Assembly (NCBI RefSeq): GCF_002117935.1
Contig: NZ_BDJE01000055.1
Span: 1 to 46,424 of the forward strand
Length of the DNA: 46,424 nucleotides
Direction of reading: 5' to 3'
DNA from: Nocardioides sp. PD653-B2
Lineage (GTDB): Bacteria > Actinomycetota > Actinomycetes > Propionibacteriales > Nocardioidaceae
The notes beneath the pieces are model-generated. The model did not search any database and had not been told where the DNA came from. It saw only the letters and a program-made list of their open reading frames with translations. Of this stretch, positions 38,906 through 46,268 are shown one piece after another. A program made the position numbers and the translations under genes. Numbering within the stretch: position 1 is the first letter of the stretch; each line of letters opens with the position of its first letter.

Positions 38906-40039
38906 TCACGAGGCAGGCAACCTTGCGGTCGACGACGAGGTCGAGGGGTAGTAGCGACGTCGTGCCCAGAGGGCGACGTACACGAGCGCAACCAGAACGG
39001 GCACTTCGATGAGCGGACCGACGACACCGGCGAGCGCCTCTCCGGACGTGACCCCGAAAACACCGATGGCGACGGCAATGGCGAGTTCGAAGTTGTTGCC
39101 GGCCGCGGTGAAAGCCAGGGCCGTGGTCCGTTCGTAGGTCATGTGCAGCCGGTGGCCGAGGACGAAGGACCCGGTCCACATCAGGGCGAAGTAGGCGAGC
39201 AGCGGGAGGGCGATCCGGGCGACGTCGAGGGGCTGGTTGGTGATGGTGTCGCCTTGGAGGGCGAACAGGATCACGATGGTGAACAGCAGCCCGTAGAGCG
39301 CGGTGGGTCCGATCTTCGGCAGGAAGCGGGACTCGTACCACTCCCTGCCCTTCGCGCGCTCACCGAGCGTGCGGGTCAGGAACCCGGCAAGGAGTGGGAT
39401 GCCCAGGAAGATCAGCACGGACTTGGCGATGCCCCAGACCGAGACGTCGAGGCCGGTCTGATCGAGGCCGAGCCAGCCGGGAAGCAGTGCGAGGTAGAAG
39501 TAGCCGAGGCCGGCGAACGCGATGATCTGGAAGACCGCGTTGAGCGCGACCAGGATCGCCGCAGCCTCGCCGTCGCCGCAGGCGAGGTCGTTCCAGATCA
39601 GCACCATCGCGATGCAGCGAGCGAGGCCGACGATGATGAGGCCGGTGCGGTACTCGGGCAGGTCGGGCAGCAGCAGCCAGGCCAGGGTGAACATCAGTGC
39701 CGGCCCGATGATCCAGTTCAGGACGATCGAGGAGACCAGGAGCTTGCGGTCGCCGGTGACGTGGCCGAGCTCGTCGTAGCGGACCTTGGCGAGGACCGGG
39801 TACATCATGATCAGCAGACCGATCGCGATCGGGAGTGAGACTGATCCGACCTCGACCTCGGACAAGGCGTCGTCGAGACCGTCGACAGCCCGGCCGAGCA
39901 CGAGTCCGACGACCATCGCGGCGATGATCCAGACGGGAAGGAACCGGTCGAGCACCGAGAGCCGGTGCAGGACGGCCGCGTCCTCGAGCGACGTGCCCTC
40001 CGGTGGGGTACGGCCGGTCTCCTGGGACAGGTCGCTCAT
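38906..40039 (-). CDS. acr3: arsenite efflux transporter, Acr3 family
   Basis: A 377-residue inner-membrane arsenite exporter with about ten hydrophobic segments. Acr3 hallmarks are GLARCIAMVLIWNDLACGD, which holds the essential Cys in the fourth helix, and TAAGNNFELAIAVAI with the conserved Asn-Asn-Phe-Glu. ATG 40039 overlaps the arsR stop (ATGA). It lies between arsR and arsC, 11 bases from the latter, giving the operon arsR-acr3-arsC. Confidence 0.94.
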   Translation of the reverse strand: MSDLSQETGRTPPEGTSLEDAAVLHRLSVLDRFLPVWIIAAMVVGLVLGRAVDGLDDALSEVEVGSVSLPIAIGLLIMMYPVLAKVRYDELGHVTGDRKLLVSSIVLNWIIGPALMFTLAWLLLPDLPEYRTGLIIVGLARCIAMVLIWNDLACGDGEAAAILVALNAVFQIIAFAGLGYFYLALLPGWLGLDQTGLDVSVWGIAKSVLIFLGIPLLAGFLTRTLGERAKGREWYESRFLPKIGPTALYGLLFTIVILFALQGDTITNQPLDVARIALPLLAYFALMWTGSFVLGHRLHMTYERTTALAFTAAGNNFELAIAVAIGVFGVTSGEALAGVVGPLIEVPVLVALVYVALWARRRYYPSTSSSTARLPAS

Positions 40040-40422
40040 GCTCCAGCTCCCACGGGCAGCGAGAGTCCGGCGGTGGTGAACAGCGTCGCCATCGCCTCCA
40101 TCGCCGCGGGGCGTGCCTGGTAGTAGACCCACACGCCGCGCTTCTCCCGGTTCAGCAGCCCGGACTCGTGCAGCACCTTGAGGTGGTGGCTGATCGTGGG
40201 TTGCGACAGATCGAAGGCCGGGAGCAGGTCGCACACGCACGCCTCGGCACCTTCGTGCGAGAGCACCATCGACATCAGCCGCAACCGCACCGGGTCGGCG
40301 AGGGCCTTCAGCAGGGGCACCACCTGGGCCGCCTGCTCGGCACTCATGGGCTCACGCGCCAGCGGCGTGCAGCACGCCAGCTCGTCATCGGGGTTGCACG
40401 CACCAGAACCGGACATCGACAT
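40036..40422 (-). CDS. arsR: ArsR family arsenic-responsive repressor
   Basis: A 128-residue winged-helix repressor. The HTH is DLSQPTISHHLKVLHESGLL, and the metal-sensing cysteines are Cys62 and Cys64 (ACVCDLL), as in E. coli-type ArsR; Cys9, Cys17 and Cys18 near the N-terminus may add a third ligand. ATG 40422 (MSMSGSG) is used; ATG 40416 is also in frame. There is no ribosome binding site, which suggests a leaderless message. It is the first gene of the arsR-acr3-arsC operon, and its start codon lies inside a probable operator. Confidence 0.9.
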   Translation of the reverse strand: MSMSGSGACNPDDELACCTPLAREPMSAEQAAQVVPLLKALADPVRLRLMSMVLSHEGAEACVCDLLPAFDLSQPTISHHLKVLHESGLLNREKRGVWVYYQARPAAMEAMATLFTTAGLSLPVGAGA

Positions 40423-40449
40423 AGGTGAATACTCACATGTGTCTATGTC
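40418..40449. promoter_or_regulatory. probable ArsR operator over the arsR start
   Basis: GACATAG (40418-40424) and CTATGTC (40443-40449) form a perfect inverted repeat with an 18-base spacer. Within it lie GTGAATACTCAC (40425-40436), a near-palindrome, and CACATGTG (40434-40441), a palindrome. The arsR ATG sits inside the left arm, so a bound repressor would cover the transcription start. The repressor identity is inferred from position. Confidence 0.55.
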
Positions 40450-40567
40450 TGATGGCGACCCAGGTGAGCGAACGCTGGGTGAACAACAGCCCTGGCCACC
40501 TAGTGTGCCGCCCAGGCACGTGGTGCGATCGGGTGCTGGGATCGGCGCCACCCGAGGGAAGGCCGGC

Positions 40568-41497
40568 TCAGTCGTTCTCGCGGCGACGCTCGAGCAGCAC
40601 GGTGTCGCGCCACACGCCATCGAGCCGGGCGATACGTGAGCGTACGGCGAGGGTCTGGTAGCCGGCCGAGTGATGCAGGGCCAGGGAGGCGCGGTTCTCC
40701 GGGAAGATCGAGGTCTGCAGCGTCCAGAGCCCCCCGGCGTCGGCCTCGGTGACCTGGCGATGCAGCAGCGTCTTGCCGACACCCCGCCCGCGGGCTGCCT
40801 CGGTGACGTAGACGCTGGTCTCGCCCACGCCGGCGTAGCAGTCGCGGGCCGAGACCGCCGAGACCCCGGTCCAGCCGACGACCTGCCGCTGACCGTCGAT
40901 GTCGAGCTCGGCGACCCAGGCATGGCCCGGCAGCCACTTCGTCGTCAACGCCGAGATGGTGGGCACCTCGGTCTCGAAGGTGGCGTTGCGGGTGGCGATG
41001 CCTTCGGCGTAGATGTCCCGCACGACCGGGAGGTCGTCCTCGACCAGGGCGCGGGTGGTGACGTCGGTCGGGAGGTCTTCGGGGCAGCACGGAGCCGATG
41101 CGAGCGTGCCCATCACCACGTCGGCCGCGTGCGGAAGACCGGTACAACAGGCCGGGTTCACGGTGACGACCGAGGCGGTGCCGACCTTGTCGACGAACAC
41201 GAAGCCGATCTCGGCGAGCTTGCGGACGTGGTGGGAACAGGTCGACTGGCTGATGCCGAGCACGCTCGCCAGGTCTCCGACCCGGATGCGGCCGGCCGGC
41301 GCCGTGGAGACTGCGTGCAGCAGCCGGACACGCGTGGGGTCGGACAAGCTGGCGAACCACCCGGCGTAGGTCGCGGCCGAGTCCTCACCCAGAACTGCTG
41401 CCCCGCCTGCGGACGCCGGACCGCCACCCGGCGCGGCGCAGTCGCCCGCGGGCGGGCTGGTCACGTCGGCGATCGGGATGGTCAGGTCCACGCTCAT
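40568..41497 (-). CDS. ArsR-ArsN-like fusion: winged-helix repressor plus GNAT acetyltransferase
   Basis: A 309-residue fusion protein. Residues 45-120 are an ArsR-type winged helix (LSDPTRVRLLHAVS, GISQSTCSHHVRKLAEIGFV) with candidate metal-binding cysteine pairs at 117-118 (PACC) and 137-138 (PCC). From about 147 to 305 it is a GNAT N-acetyltransferase (VRDIYAEGIATRNATFET, RGRGVGKTLL for acetyl-CoA, IFPENRASLALHHSAGY) of the phosphinothricin/arsinothricin acetyltransferase (ArsN1) type. It could sense arsenic and detoxify arsinothricin. ATG 41497 lacks a ribosome binding site and lies where transcription should begin, which suggests a leaderless message. Confidence 0.87.
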   Translation of the reverse strand: MSVDLTIPIADVTSPPAGDCAAPGGGPASAGGAAVLGEDSAATYAGWFASLSDPTRVRLLHAVSTAPAGRIRVGDLASVLGISQSTCSHHVRKLAEIGFVFVDKVGTASVVTVNPACCTGLPHAADVVMGTLASAPCCPEDLPTDVTTRALVEDDLPVVRDIYAEGIATRNATFETEVPTISALTTKWLPGHAWVAELDIDGQRQVVGWTGVSAVSARDCYAGVGETSVYVTEAARGRGVGKTLLHRQVTEADAGGLWTLQTSIFPENRASLALHHSAGYQTLAVRSRIARLDGVWRDTVLLERRREND

Positions 41498-41504
41498 GCC
41501 GGAG

Positions 41505-41579
41505 ACTGTATCGATCACCGTCGATGGTTGCAATCATCGACAACCGTCGATACAGTCCGGTTCATCGACCACCGTCGAT
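41505..41579. promoter_or_regulatory. symmetric divergent promoter with three ArsR-like dyads
   Basis: A shared palindromic -35 element TTGCAA (41528-41533) serves two promoters. On the plus strand a 17-bp spacer leads to TACAGT (41551-41556); on the minus strand a 17-bp spacer leads to TACAGT (41510-41505). Three copies of ATCGAC-N4-GTCGAT lie at 41510-41525 (one mismatch), 41536-41551 and 41564-41579. The first two fill the promoter spacers and the third covers the start of the monooxygenase transcript. The bound repressor is probably the ArsR domain of the fusion protein. Confidence 0.7.
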
Positions 41580-41608
41580 ACGTCTTCGACCAGGTGCAGG
41601 AGCAGAGC

Positions 41609-42994
41609 ATGACCACCGCCCCCCCTCAGGTGGCCCCGAGCCCGGCCCGTCCGGTCGTGGTCGTCGGTGCCGGTCCGATCGGCCTCGCTGCGGCGGCGCA
41701 CGCCCAGTCCCGCGGGCTGCCCACCGTCGTCCTCGAGGCGGGCGACGCCGCGGGGGCCGCGGTGCGGCAGTGGGGCCACGTGCGGTTGTTCTCGGCCTGG
41801 AGCGAGCTGGTCGATCCCGTCGCGGAGGAGATCCTCGCGCCCACCGGCTGGATCGCACCCGACCCGCAGGCCTACCCGACCGGTGCGGACTGGGTCGAGC
41901 AGTACCTCGCTCCGCTCGCAACCGCCCTTGCCGCGACGGACGAGGTCGACGTCCGGTTCGGGCACCGCGTCGTCGGCCTCGCCAAGCGTGGTCGGGACCG
42001 GATGGTCGACTCGGGCCGCGAGGCCGCCGGGTTCACCGTGCACGTTCAGACTCCCGAGGGACGGGTCCGGCTGGAAGCCGCCGCCGTCGTCGACGCGTCC
42101 GGCACCTGGGGCGGCCCCAGCCCGCTGGGTGGCGACGGGCTGCCCGCAATCGGCGAGGACACTCACGCCGGCCGGATCTTCTACGGCATCCCGGACTTCA
42201 CCGACCCAGCTACCGCAGCCCGCTACGCCGGCAAGCACGTCGCCGTCGCAGGCACCGGCGCCTCCGCGCTGAACACCCTGGTCGGGCTGACCACCCTCGC
42301 CGAGTCCCACCCCGCCACGCAGATCTCCTGGTTGGTGCGCCGTGCCGCGACCGGCGACGCATTCGGCGGTGGCGACAACGACCAGCTCGAAGCCCGCGGC
42401 GCGCTCGGCAAGCGCGCCCAGGCAGCCGTCGAGTCCGGCCCCGTCTCCGTGGTGACGTCGTTTCGCACCGGCGAAGTCGCCGCCGACCCGAACCGCACGG
42501 GCGCCCTGGTCCTCACCAGCCTCGACGGCGCCACGCTCGTCGGCGTCGACGAAGTCGTCGTCGTCACGGGCTTCCGCCCCGACCTCACCTGGCTGGGCGA
42601 GGTCCGTCTCGACCTCGACCCGGTCCTGTCCGCGCCGACCCAGCTCGCGCCCCTCATCGACCCCAACGTCCACTCCTGCGGCACCGTCTACCCGCACGGC
42701 GCCGGCGAGCTCGCCCAGCCCGAGACCGGTCTCTACCTGGCCGGGATGAAGTCCTACGGCCGCGCCCCGTCGTTCCTGGCGCTGACCGGCTTCGAGCAGA
42801 CCCGCAGCGTCATCGCAGCGATCGCCGGAGACCACGAGTCCGCGGCCCGCGTCGAGCTCGTCCTGCCCGAGTCCGGCGTCTGTGGCGGCTCGGGACAGTT
42901 CGACAGCCAGCCGAGCGAGGAGTCTGGCGGCGGATGCTGCAGCCCCGCCGAGCCCGAGCTGATCACCATCGGTGGAGGCACCAGCTGCGGATGA
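41609..42994 (+). CDS. flavin-dependent monooxygenase of the arsenic island (ArsO-like)
   Basis: A 461-residue FAD/NAD(P)-binding oxidoreductase. It has VVVVGAGPIGLAAAAHA for FAD, an internal VAVAGTGASALNTL for the nicotinamide cofactor, and the WGHVRLFSAWSELVDP segment seen in flavoproteins that accompany actinobacterial ars genes. The C-terminus is cysteine-rich (SGVCGGSG, GGGCCSPAEPE, TSCG), which may bind arsenic. ATG 41609 has AGGAG upstream. It is divergent from the ArsR-ArsN fusion and shares its operators, so it is probably arsenic-induced. The reaction, perhaps oxidation of a trivalent arsenical, is not established by sequence. Confidence 0.85.
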   Translation: MTTAPPQVAPSPARPVVVVGAGPIGLAAAAHAQSRGLPTVVLEAGDAAGAAVRQWGHVRLFSAWSELVDPVAEEILAPTGWIAPDPQAYPTGADWVEQYLAPLATALAATDEVDVRFGHRVVGLAKRGRDRMVDSGREAAGFTVHVQTPEGRVRLEAAAVVDASGTWGGPSPLGGDGLPAIGEDTHAGRIFYGIPDFTDPATAARYAGKHVAVAGTGASALNTLVGLTTLAESHPATQISWLVRRAATGDAFGGGDNDQLEARGALGKRAQAAVESGPVSVVTSFRTGEVAADPNRTGALVLTSLDGATLVGVDEVVVVTGFRPDLTWLGEVRLDLDPVLSAPTQLAPLIDPNVHSCGTVYPHGAGELAQPETGLYLAGMKSYGRAPSFLALTGFEQTRSVIAAIAGDHESAARVELVLPESGVCGGSGQFDSQPSEESGGGCCSPAEPELITIGGGTSCG

Positions 42995-43018
42995 GCGGCG
43001 GGGCCGGGAGCCGCGTAC

Positions 43019-44191
43019 TCAGAGGGTGCTCTGCACCCCGGCGAGGAGCTGGCGGGCCATCACGATCCGCTGGACCTGGTTGGTGCCCTCGTAGATCTGG
43101 GTGATCTTCGCGTCGCGCATCATCCGCTCGACCGGGTAGTCGCGGGTGAACCCGTAGCCACCCAGGACCTGCACGGCGTTGACCGTGACCTCCATGGCGA
43201 CGTCGGAGGCGAAGCACTTCGCGGCCGCACCGAAGAACGTGAGGTCCTTGTCGTTGCGCTCGGAGCGCCCGGCCGCGGCGTACGTCATCTGCCGGGCCGC
43301 CTCGACCTTCATGCCCATGTCGGCGAGCATGAACTGCAGGCCCTGGAAGTCGGCGATCGGCTTGCCGAACTGCTGGCGCTCCTGGGCGTAGCCCAGCGCG
43401 TAGTCCAGGGCACCCTGGGCGATCCCGACGGCCTGCGCGGCGATCGTGACGCGGGTGTGGTCGAGGGTCTTCATCGCGGTCTCGAAGCCGGTGCCCTCGG
43501 CGCCGATCATCCGGTCCGCGGGGATCCGCACGTTGTCGAGGTAGACCTCACGCGTCGGCGAGCCCTTGATCCCGAGCTTCTTCTCCGGGGCGCCGAACGA
43601 GACACCGTCGTCCGACTTCTCCACCACGAACGCCGAGATGCCCTTCGACCGCTTCTCCGGGTCGGTCACCGCCATCACCGTGTAGAACTCCGAGACGCCG
43701 GCGTTCGTGATCCACCGCTTCACCCCGTTGAGCACCCAGGTGTCGTCGTCGCGGACCGCGCGGGTCTTCATCCCGACCGCGTCCGAGCCCGCGTCCGGCT
43801 CCGAGAGGCAGTAGGAGAACCCGCCCTCGCCGCGCGCGAGCGCTCCGAGGTACTTCTGCTTCAGCTCCTCCGAGCCCGACAGCTGCACCGGCAGCGAGCC
43901 CAGCTTGTTGACCGCCGGGATCAGGCTCGACGACGCGCACGCCCGGGCCACCTCCTCGATGACGAGCACGGTCGCCAGCGCGTCGGCCCCGGCACCGCCG
44001 TACTCCTCGGGCACGTGCGGGGCGTGGAAGTCCGCGGCCAGCAGCGCGTCGGCCGCCTCCTGCGGGTAACGGGCGTTCTCGTCCACGTCCGCGGCGTACG
44101 GCGCGACCTTCGCGTCACACACCGCGCGGACGGCCTCGCGGATCGCCTGGTGCTCCTCGGAGAGGGCATAGAGGGGGTACTCGGAGCTCAT
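43019..44191 (-). CDS. acyl-CoA dehydrogenase
   Basis: A 390-residue FAD enzyme that introduces the alpha-beta double bond in acyl-CoA. Motifs are YCLSEPDAGSDAVGMKT for flavin and substrate binding, WITNAG, and the C-terminal ALGYAQERQQFGKPI and QVLGGYGFTRDYPVERMMRDAKI. The catalytic base is Glu368 in the segment IYEGTNQVQR. ATG 44191 begins the conserved MSSEYPLYALSEEHQAIREAVR. The substrate chain length is not determined; short to medium chain (butyryl-CoA-like) fits the pattern. Confidence 0.93.
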   Translation of the reverse strand: MSSEYPLYALSEEHQAIREAVRAVCDAKVAPYAADVDENARYPQEAADALLAADFHAPHVPEEYGGAGADALATVLVIEEVARACASSSLIPAVNKLGSLPVQLSGSEELKQKYLGALARGEGGFSYCLSEPDAGSDAVGMKTRAVRDDDTWVLNGVKRWITNAGVSEFYTVMAVTDPEKRSKGISAFVVEKSDDGVSFGAPEKKLGIKGSPTREVYLDNVRIPADRMIGAEGTGFETAMKTLDHTRVTIAAQAVGIAQGALDYALGYAQERQQFGKPIADFQGLQFMLADMGMKVEAARQMTYAAAGRSERNDKDLTFFGAAAKCFASDVAMEVTVNAVQVLGGYGFTRDYPVERMMRDAKITQIYEGTNQVQRIVMARQLLAGVQSTL

Positions 44192-44237
44192 AGGGCCGAG
44201 TTTACTCGCCAGTAACCGGCGCTCGGACCGGGCATGC

Positions 44238-44272
44238 GAACGCCCGGCCGGGTAGAACCCGGCCGGGCGTTC
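44238..44272 (-). terminator. strong hairpin terminator
   Basis: A perfect 16-bp stem, GAACGCCCGGCCGGGT at 44238-44253 and its complement at 44257-44272, with the loop AGA. It starts 18 bases beyond the stop of the secreted-protein gene and before the acyl-CoA dehydrogenase gene. There is no U-tract, as is common in actinobacteria. Confidence 0.75.
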
Positions 44273-44289
44273 GGGACGGAGCTGTGGAG

Positions 44290-45147
44290 CTACTTCTTCT
44301 TGGTGACGGTCGCCTTGGTGGAGCTGCCCTTCAGGCTCTTGGTGCCCGCGTAGGAGACGGTGACCTTGTGCTTGCCGACCTTCAGGGTCTTGACCAGGGT
44401 GACGACGGTCTTGCCCTTCTTGAGGGTGCCCTTGCCGACGACCTTCTTGCCCTCCTTGACGACGACCTTGCCGGCCGGGACCGTCTGGCCCCACGAGGTG
44501 CTCTGCACCACGACGGCGATCGTGGGCTTCTTGCCGCTCTTGGGCGTGGCCGTGGTCTGCGACAGCTGCTGCGCCAGCGGGTAGCCGCTGACCAGGACCG
44601 CCGGGGTCGTGTCGGCCTGGATGACGCAGGACAGCGGGAGGAAGTCACCCGACGAGTTCTCCGTCATCATCGTGAACGACGACGGCAGGACGATGTCGTG
44701 CATGCCCGGGTCCGGCGTCGTGAAGGCCTGGTTCGACCCGGAGGCCGTCCAGACGGTCGAGCCGGAGCTGGAGTCGAAGTCACCGTCGACCGGCAGCGGC
44801 ACCGTGGTCGGGCCGAAGCCGAGGGTGAAGTCGTCGGAGTGCGCACCGGTCACACCGAAGCTGCCGAGCGCCGCCGCCTGCTCCGGGGTCAGGGTCGAGG
44901 TGACGTCGATGGAGACCAGACCGGGCGGGACGGGCGCGCCGGCCCAGAACTGCGGGACCGGCAGACCACCCTCGACCGTGATGGCGAAGTCGGAGACGTA
45001 GGCGTCGGCGGGGGCGCTGCAGGTGTAGGTGCTCGACGCGGACTCGGCGTTGGCGGCGGTCGTGCTGATCCCGACCAGGGCGCCGGCGGCAAGGGCGGTG
45101 GTGACGCCCGCGATCGCGGTGCGGGCGGTGATGCGGCGAATGTTCAT
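44290..45147 (-). CDS. secreted protein with C-terminal Ig-like repeat domain
   Basis: A 285-residue exported protein. Residues 1-36 are a signal peptide (NIRRITARTAIAGVTTALAAGALVG, cut after ANA). The middle part contains two Cys (near 43 and 176) that could form a disulfide. The C-terminal 80 residues are a lysine- and glycine-rich Ig-like domain (VQSTSWGQTVPAGKVVVKEGKKVVGKG ... KHKVTVSYAGTKSLKGSSTKATVTKKK, here by key features), common in actinobacterial surface proteins. It carries no LPXTG anchor. ATG 45147 follows GGAGGGAG. Its function is unknown; adhesion or wall association is possible. Confidence 0.83.
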   Translation of the reverse strand: MNIRRITARTAIAGVTTALAAGALVGISTTAANAESASSTYTCSAPADAYVSDFAITVEGGLPVPQFWAGAPVPPGLVSIDVTSTLTPEQAAALGSFGVTGAHSDDFTLGFGPTTVPLPVDGDFDSSSGSTVWTASGSNQAFTTPDPGMHDIVLPSSFTMMTENSSGDFLPLSCVIQADTTPAVLVSGYPLAQQLSQTTATPKSGKKPTIAVVVQSTSWGQTVPAGKVVVKEGKKVVGKGTLKKGKTVVTLVKTLKVGKHKVTVSYAGTKSLKGSSTKATVTKKK

Positions 45148-45179
45148 GAAGAAGTGCTCCCTCCCGAGCAACTCATTTC

Positions 45180-45195
45180 GCTACCAGGGGGTAGC
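45180..45195. promoter_or_regulatory. inverted repeat in the divergent spacer
   Basis: GCTACC-N4-GGTAGC at 45180-45195, extended on both sides by TTT and AAA with one mismatch, lies about 33 bases upstream of the secreted-protein start. It may be an operator or an mRNA hairpin. The 146-base spacer between the two divergent genes holds nothing else that I can recognise. Confidence 0.3.
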
Positions 45196-45293
45196 AAAGA
45201 CCGGGCCACCGTATCCCCTGCTCCCGGGGCGCGCGCACGAACCGCGGAATCTCCGGCAAATGTCCAGGAGAGTGCTCCGCCTAGGCTGGGCCC

Positions 45294-45704
45294 ATGGCTG
45301 ACTGGCAGAACTCGGACTGGATCGACACCATGCTCGACGACGCCCACACCTGGGCGGTGGTCGGCCTGTCCGGCGACCCGTCGCGCACGGCGTACCAGAT
45401 CGCGGAGCTGCTCCAGTCGCGCGGCAAGCGGATCGTCCCGATCCACCCGTCGGCCGCCACGGTCCTCGGCGAGCAGGGCTACGCCAGCCTCGCCGACGTC
45501 CCGTTCCCGATCGACGTCGTCGACGTGTTCCGGCGCTCCGAGGCAGCCGGTGAGTTCGCCGACCAGGCGGTCGCGATCGGGGCCGGCGGCGTGTGGTTCC
45601 AGCTCGGGGTCGTCGACGAGGACGCGTTCGCGCGGACCACCGCCGCGGGCGTGCCGATGGTGATGGACACCTGTCCCGCGATCGAGTGGCGCACGAGACG
45701 GTGA
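45294..45704 (+). CDS. CoA-binding domain protein (YccU type)
   Basis: A 136-residue protein with a single Rossmann-like CoA-binding domain. The pattern TWAVVGLSGDPSRTAYQIAELLQSRGKRIVPIHP, here by its key segments VVGLS, AYQIAELL and VPIHP, and the C-terminal GVPMVMDTCPAIEW are the signature of the YccU/YneT family of unknown role. Its stop overlaps the arfB GTG start (GTGA), so the two are coupled. Confidence 0.88.
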   Translation: MADWQNSDWIDTMLDDAHTWAVVGLSGDPSRTAYQIAELLQSRGKRIVPIHPSAATVLGEQGYASLADVPFPIDVVDVFRRSEAAGEFADQAVAIGAGGVWFQLGVVDEDAFARTTAAGVPMVMDTCPAIEWRTRR

Positions 45705-46153
45705 GCCCGCAGAGCGGCCCGGGCTCCGACCTCGTCGTCCCGGCCGGACCCGGACTCCCGGACGGCGTGACCGTCCCCGCGGGCGAGCTAGTCGAGCGGT
45801 TCTCGAAGTCGCCGGGCCCCGGCGGCCAGTCCGTCAACACCACCGACAGCCGGGTCGAGCTCGAGTACGACGTCGCCGCCTCGACCGTCCTCACCGACGC
45901 GCAGCGCGCCCGGGCCCTCGGCCGGCTGCCGGGTCCGGTCATCACCGTCGTGGCCTCGGAGCACCGCTCCCAGCACCGCAACCGGGTCGCCGCCCGCGAC
46001 CGGCTGGCCGAGCAGCTCCGGGACGCCCTCGCCCCACCCCCTCCCCCGCGCCGCCCGACCAAGCCCACCCGCGGCTCGCAGCGCCGCCGGCTCGAGGCCA
46101 AGAAGCAGCGCGGCCAGACCAAGTCGCTCCGGGGGCGGGTCGTCGGCGAGTAG
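45701..46153 (+). CDS. arfB: alternative ribosome-rescue factor ArfB
   Basis: A 150-residue peptidyl-tRNA hydrolase (YaeJ/ICT1 type) that frees ribosomes stalled on mRNAs lacking a stop codon. The catalytic GGQ lies at 41-43 in SPGPGGQSVNTTDSRVEL, and the C-terminus is a basic tail (RRRLEAKKQRGQTKSLRGR) that enters the empty mRNA channel. GTG 45701 is the start because it overlaps the upstream stop. Length fits the family. Confidence 0.92.
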   Translation: MSPQSGPGSDLVVPAGPGLPDGVTVPAGELVERFSKSPGPGGQSVNTTDSRVELEYDVAASTVLTDAQRARALGRLPGPVITVVASEHRSQHRNRVAARDRLAEQLRDALAPPPPPRRPTKPTRGSQRRRLEAKKQRGQTKSLRGRVVGE

Positions 46154-46236
46154 GGAGCCCGGGCCTGCGTCGGTGCGACGGCCGCGATCGACCCGGCCCG
46201 CCGTAGCGGACCACCAGGGTGCGCGCACGGGTGTGG

Positions 46237-46260
46237 CCCCGTCGGCGGTGGCCGGCGGGG
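46237..46260. terminator. hairpin between convergent arfB and HNH genes
   Basis: CCCCGTCGGC (46237-46246) and GCCGGCGGGG (46251-46260) form a 10-bp stem with one T-G wobble and a GGTG loop, nine bases beyond the HNH stop. It could serve both convergent genes. The rest of the 115-base gap shows nothing. Confidence 0.5.
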
Positions 46261-46268
46261 TCGGTGGG

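Noticed and set aside
38193..42994. Mobile element carrying the arsenic genes
   Set aside because: No transposase, integrase, tRNA or flanking direct repeat was found at either end, so transfer cannot be supported from this window alone.
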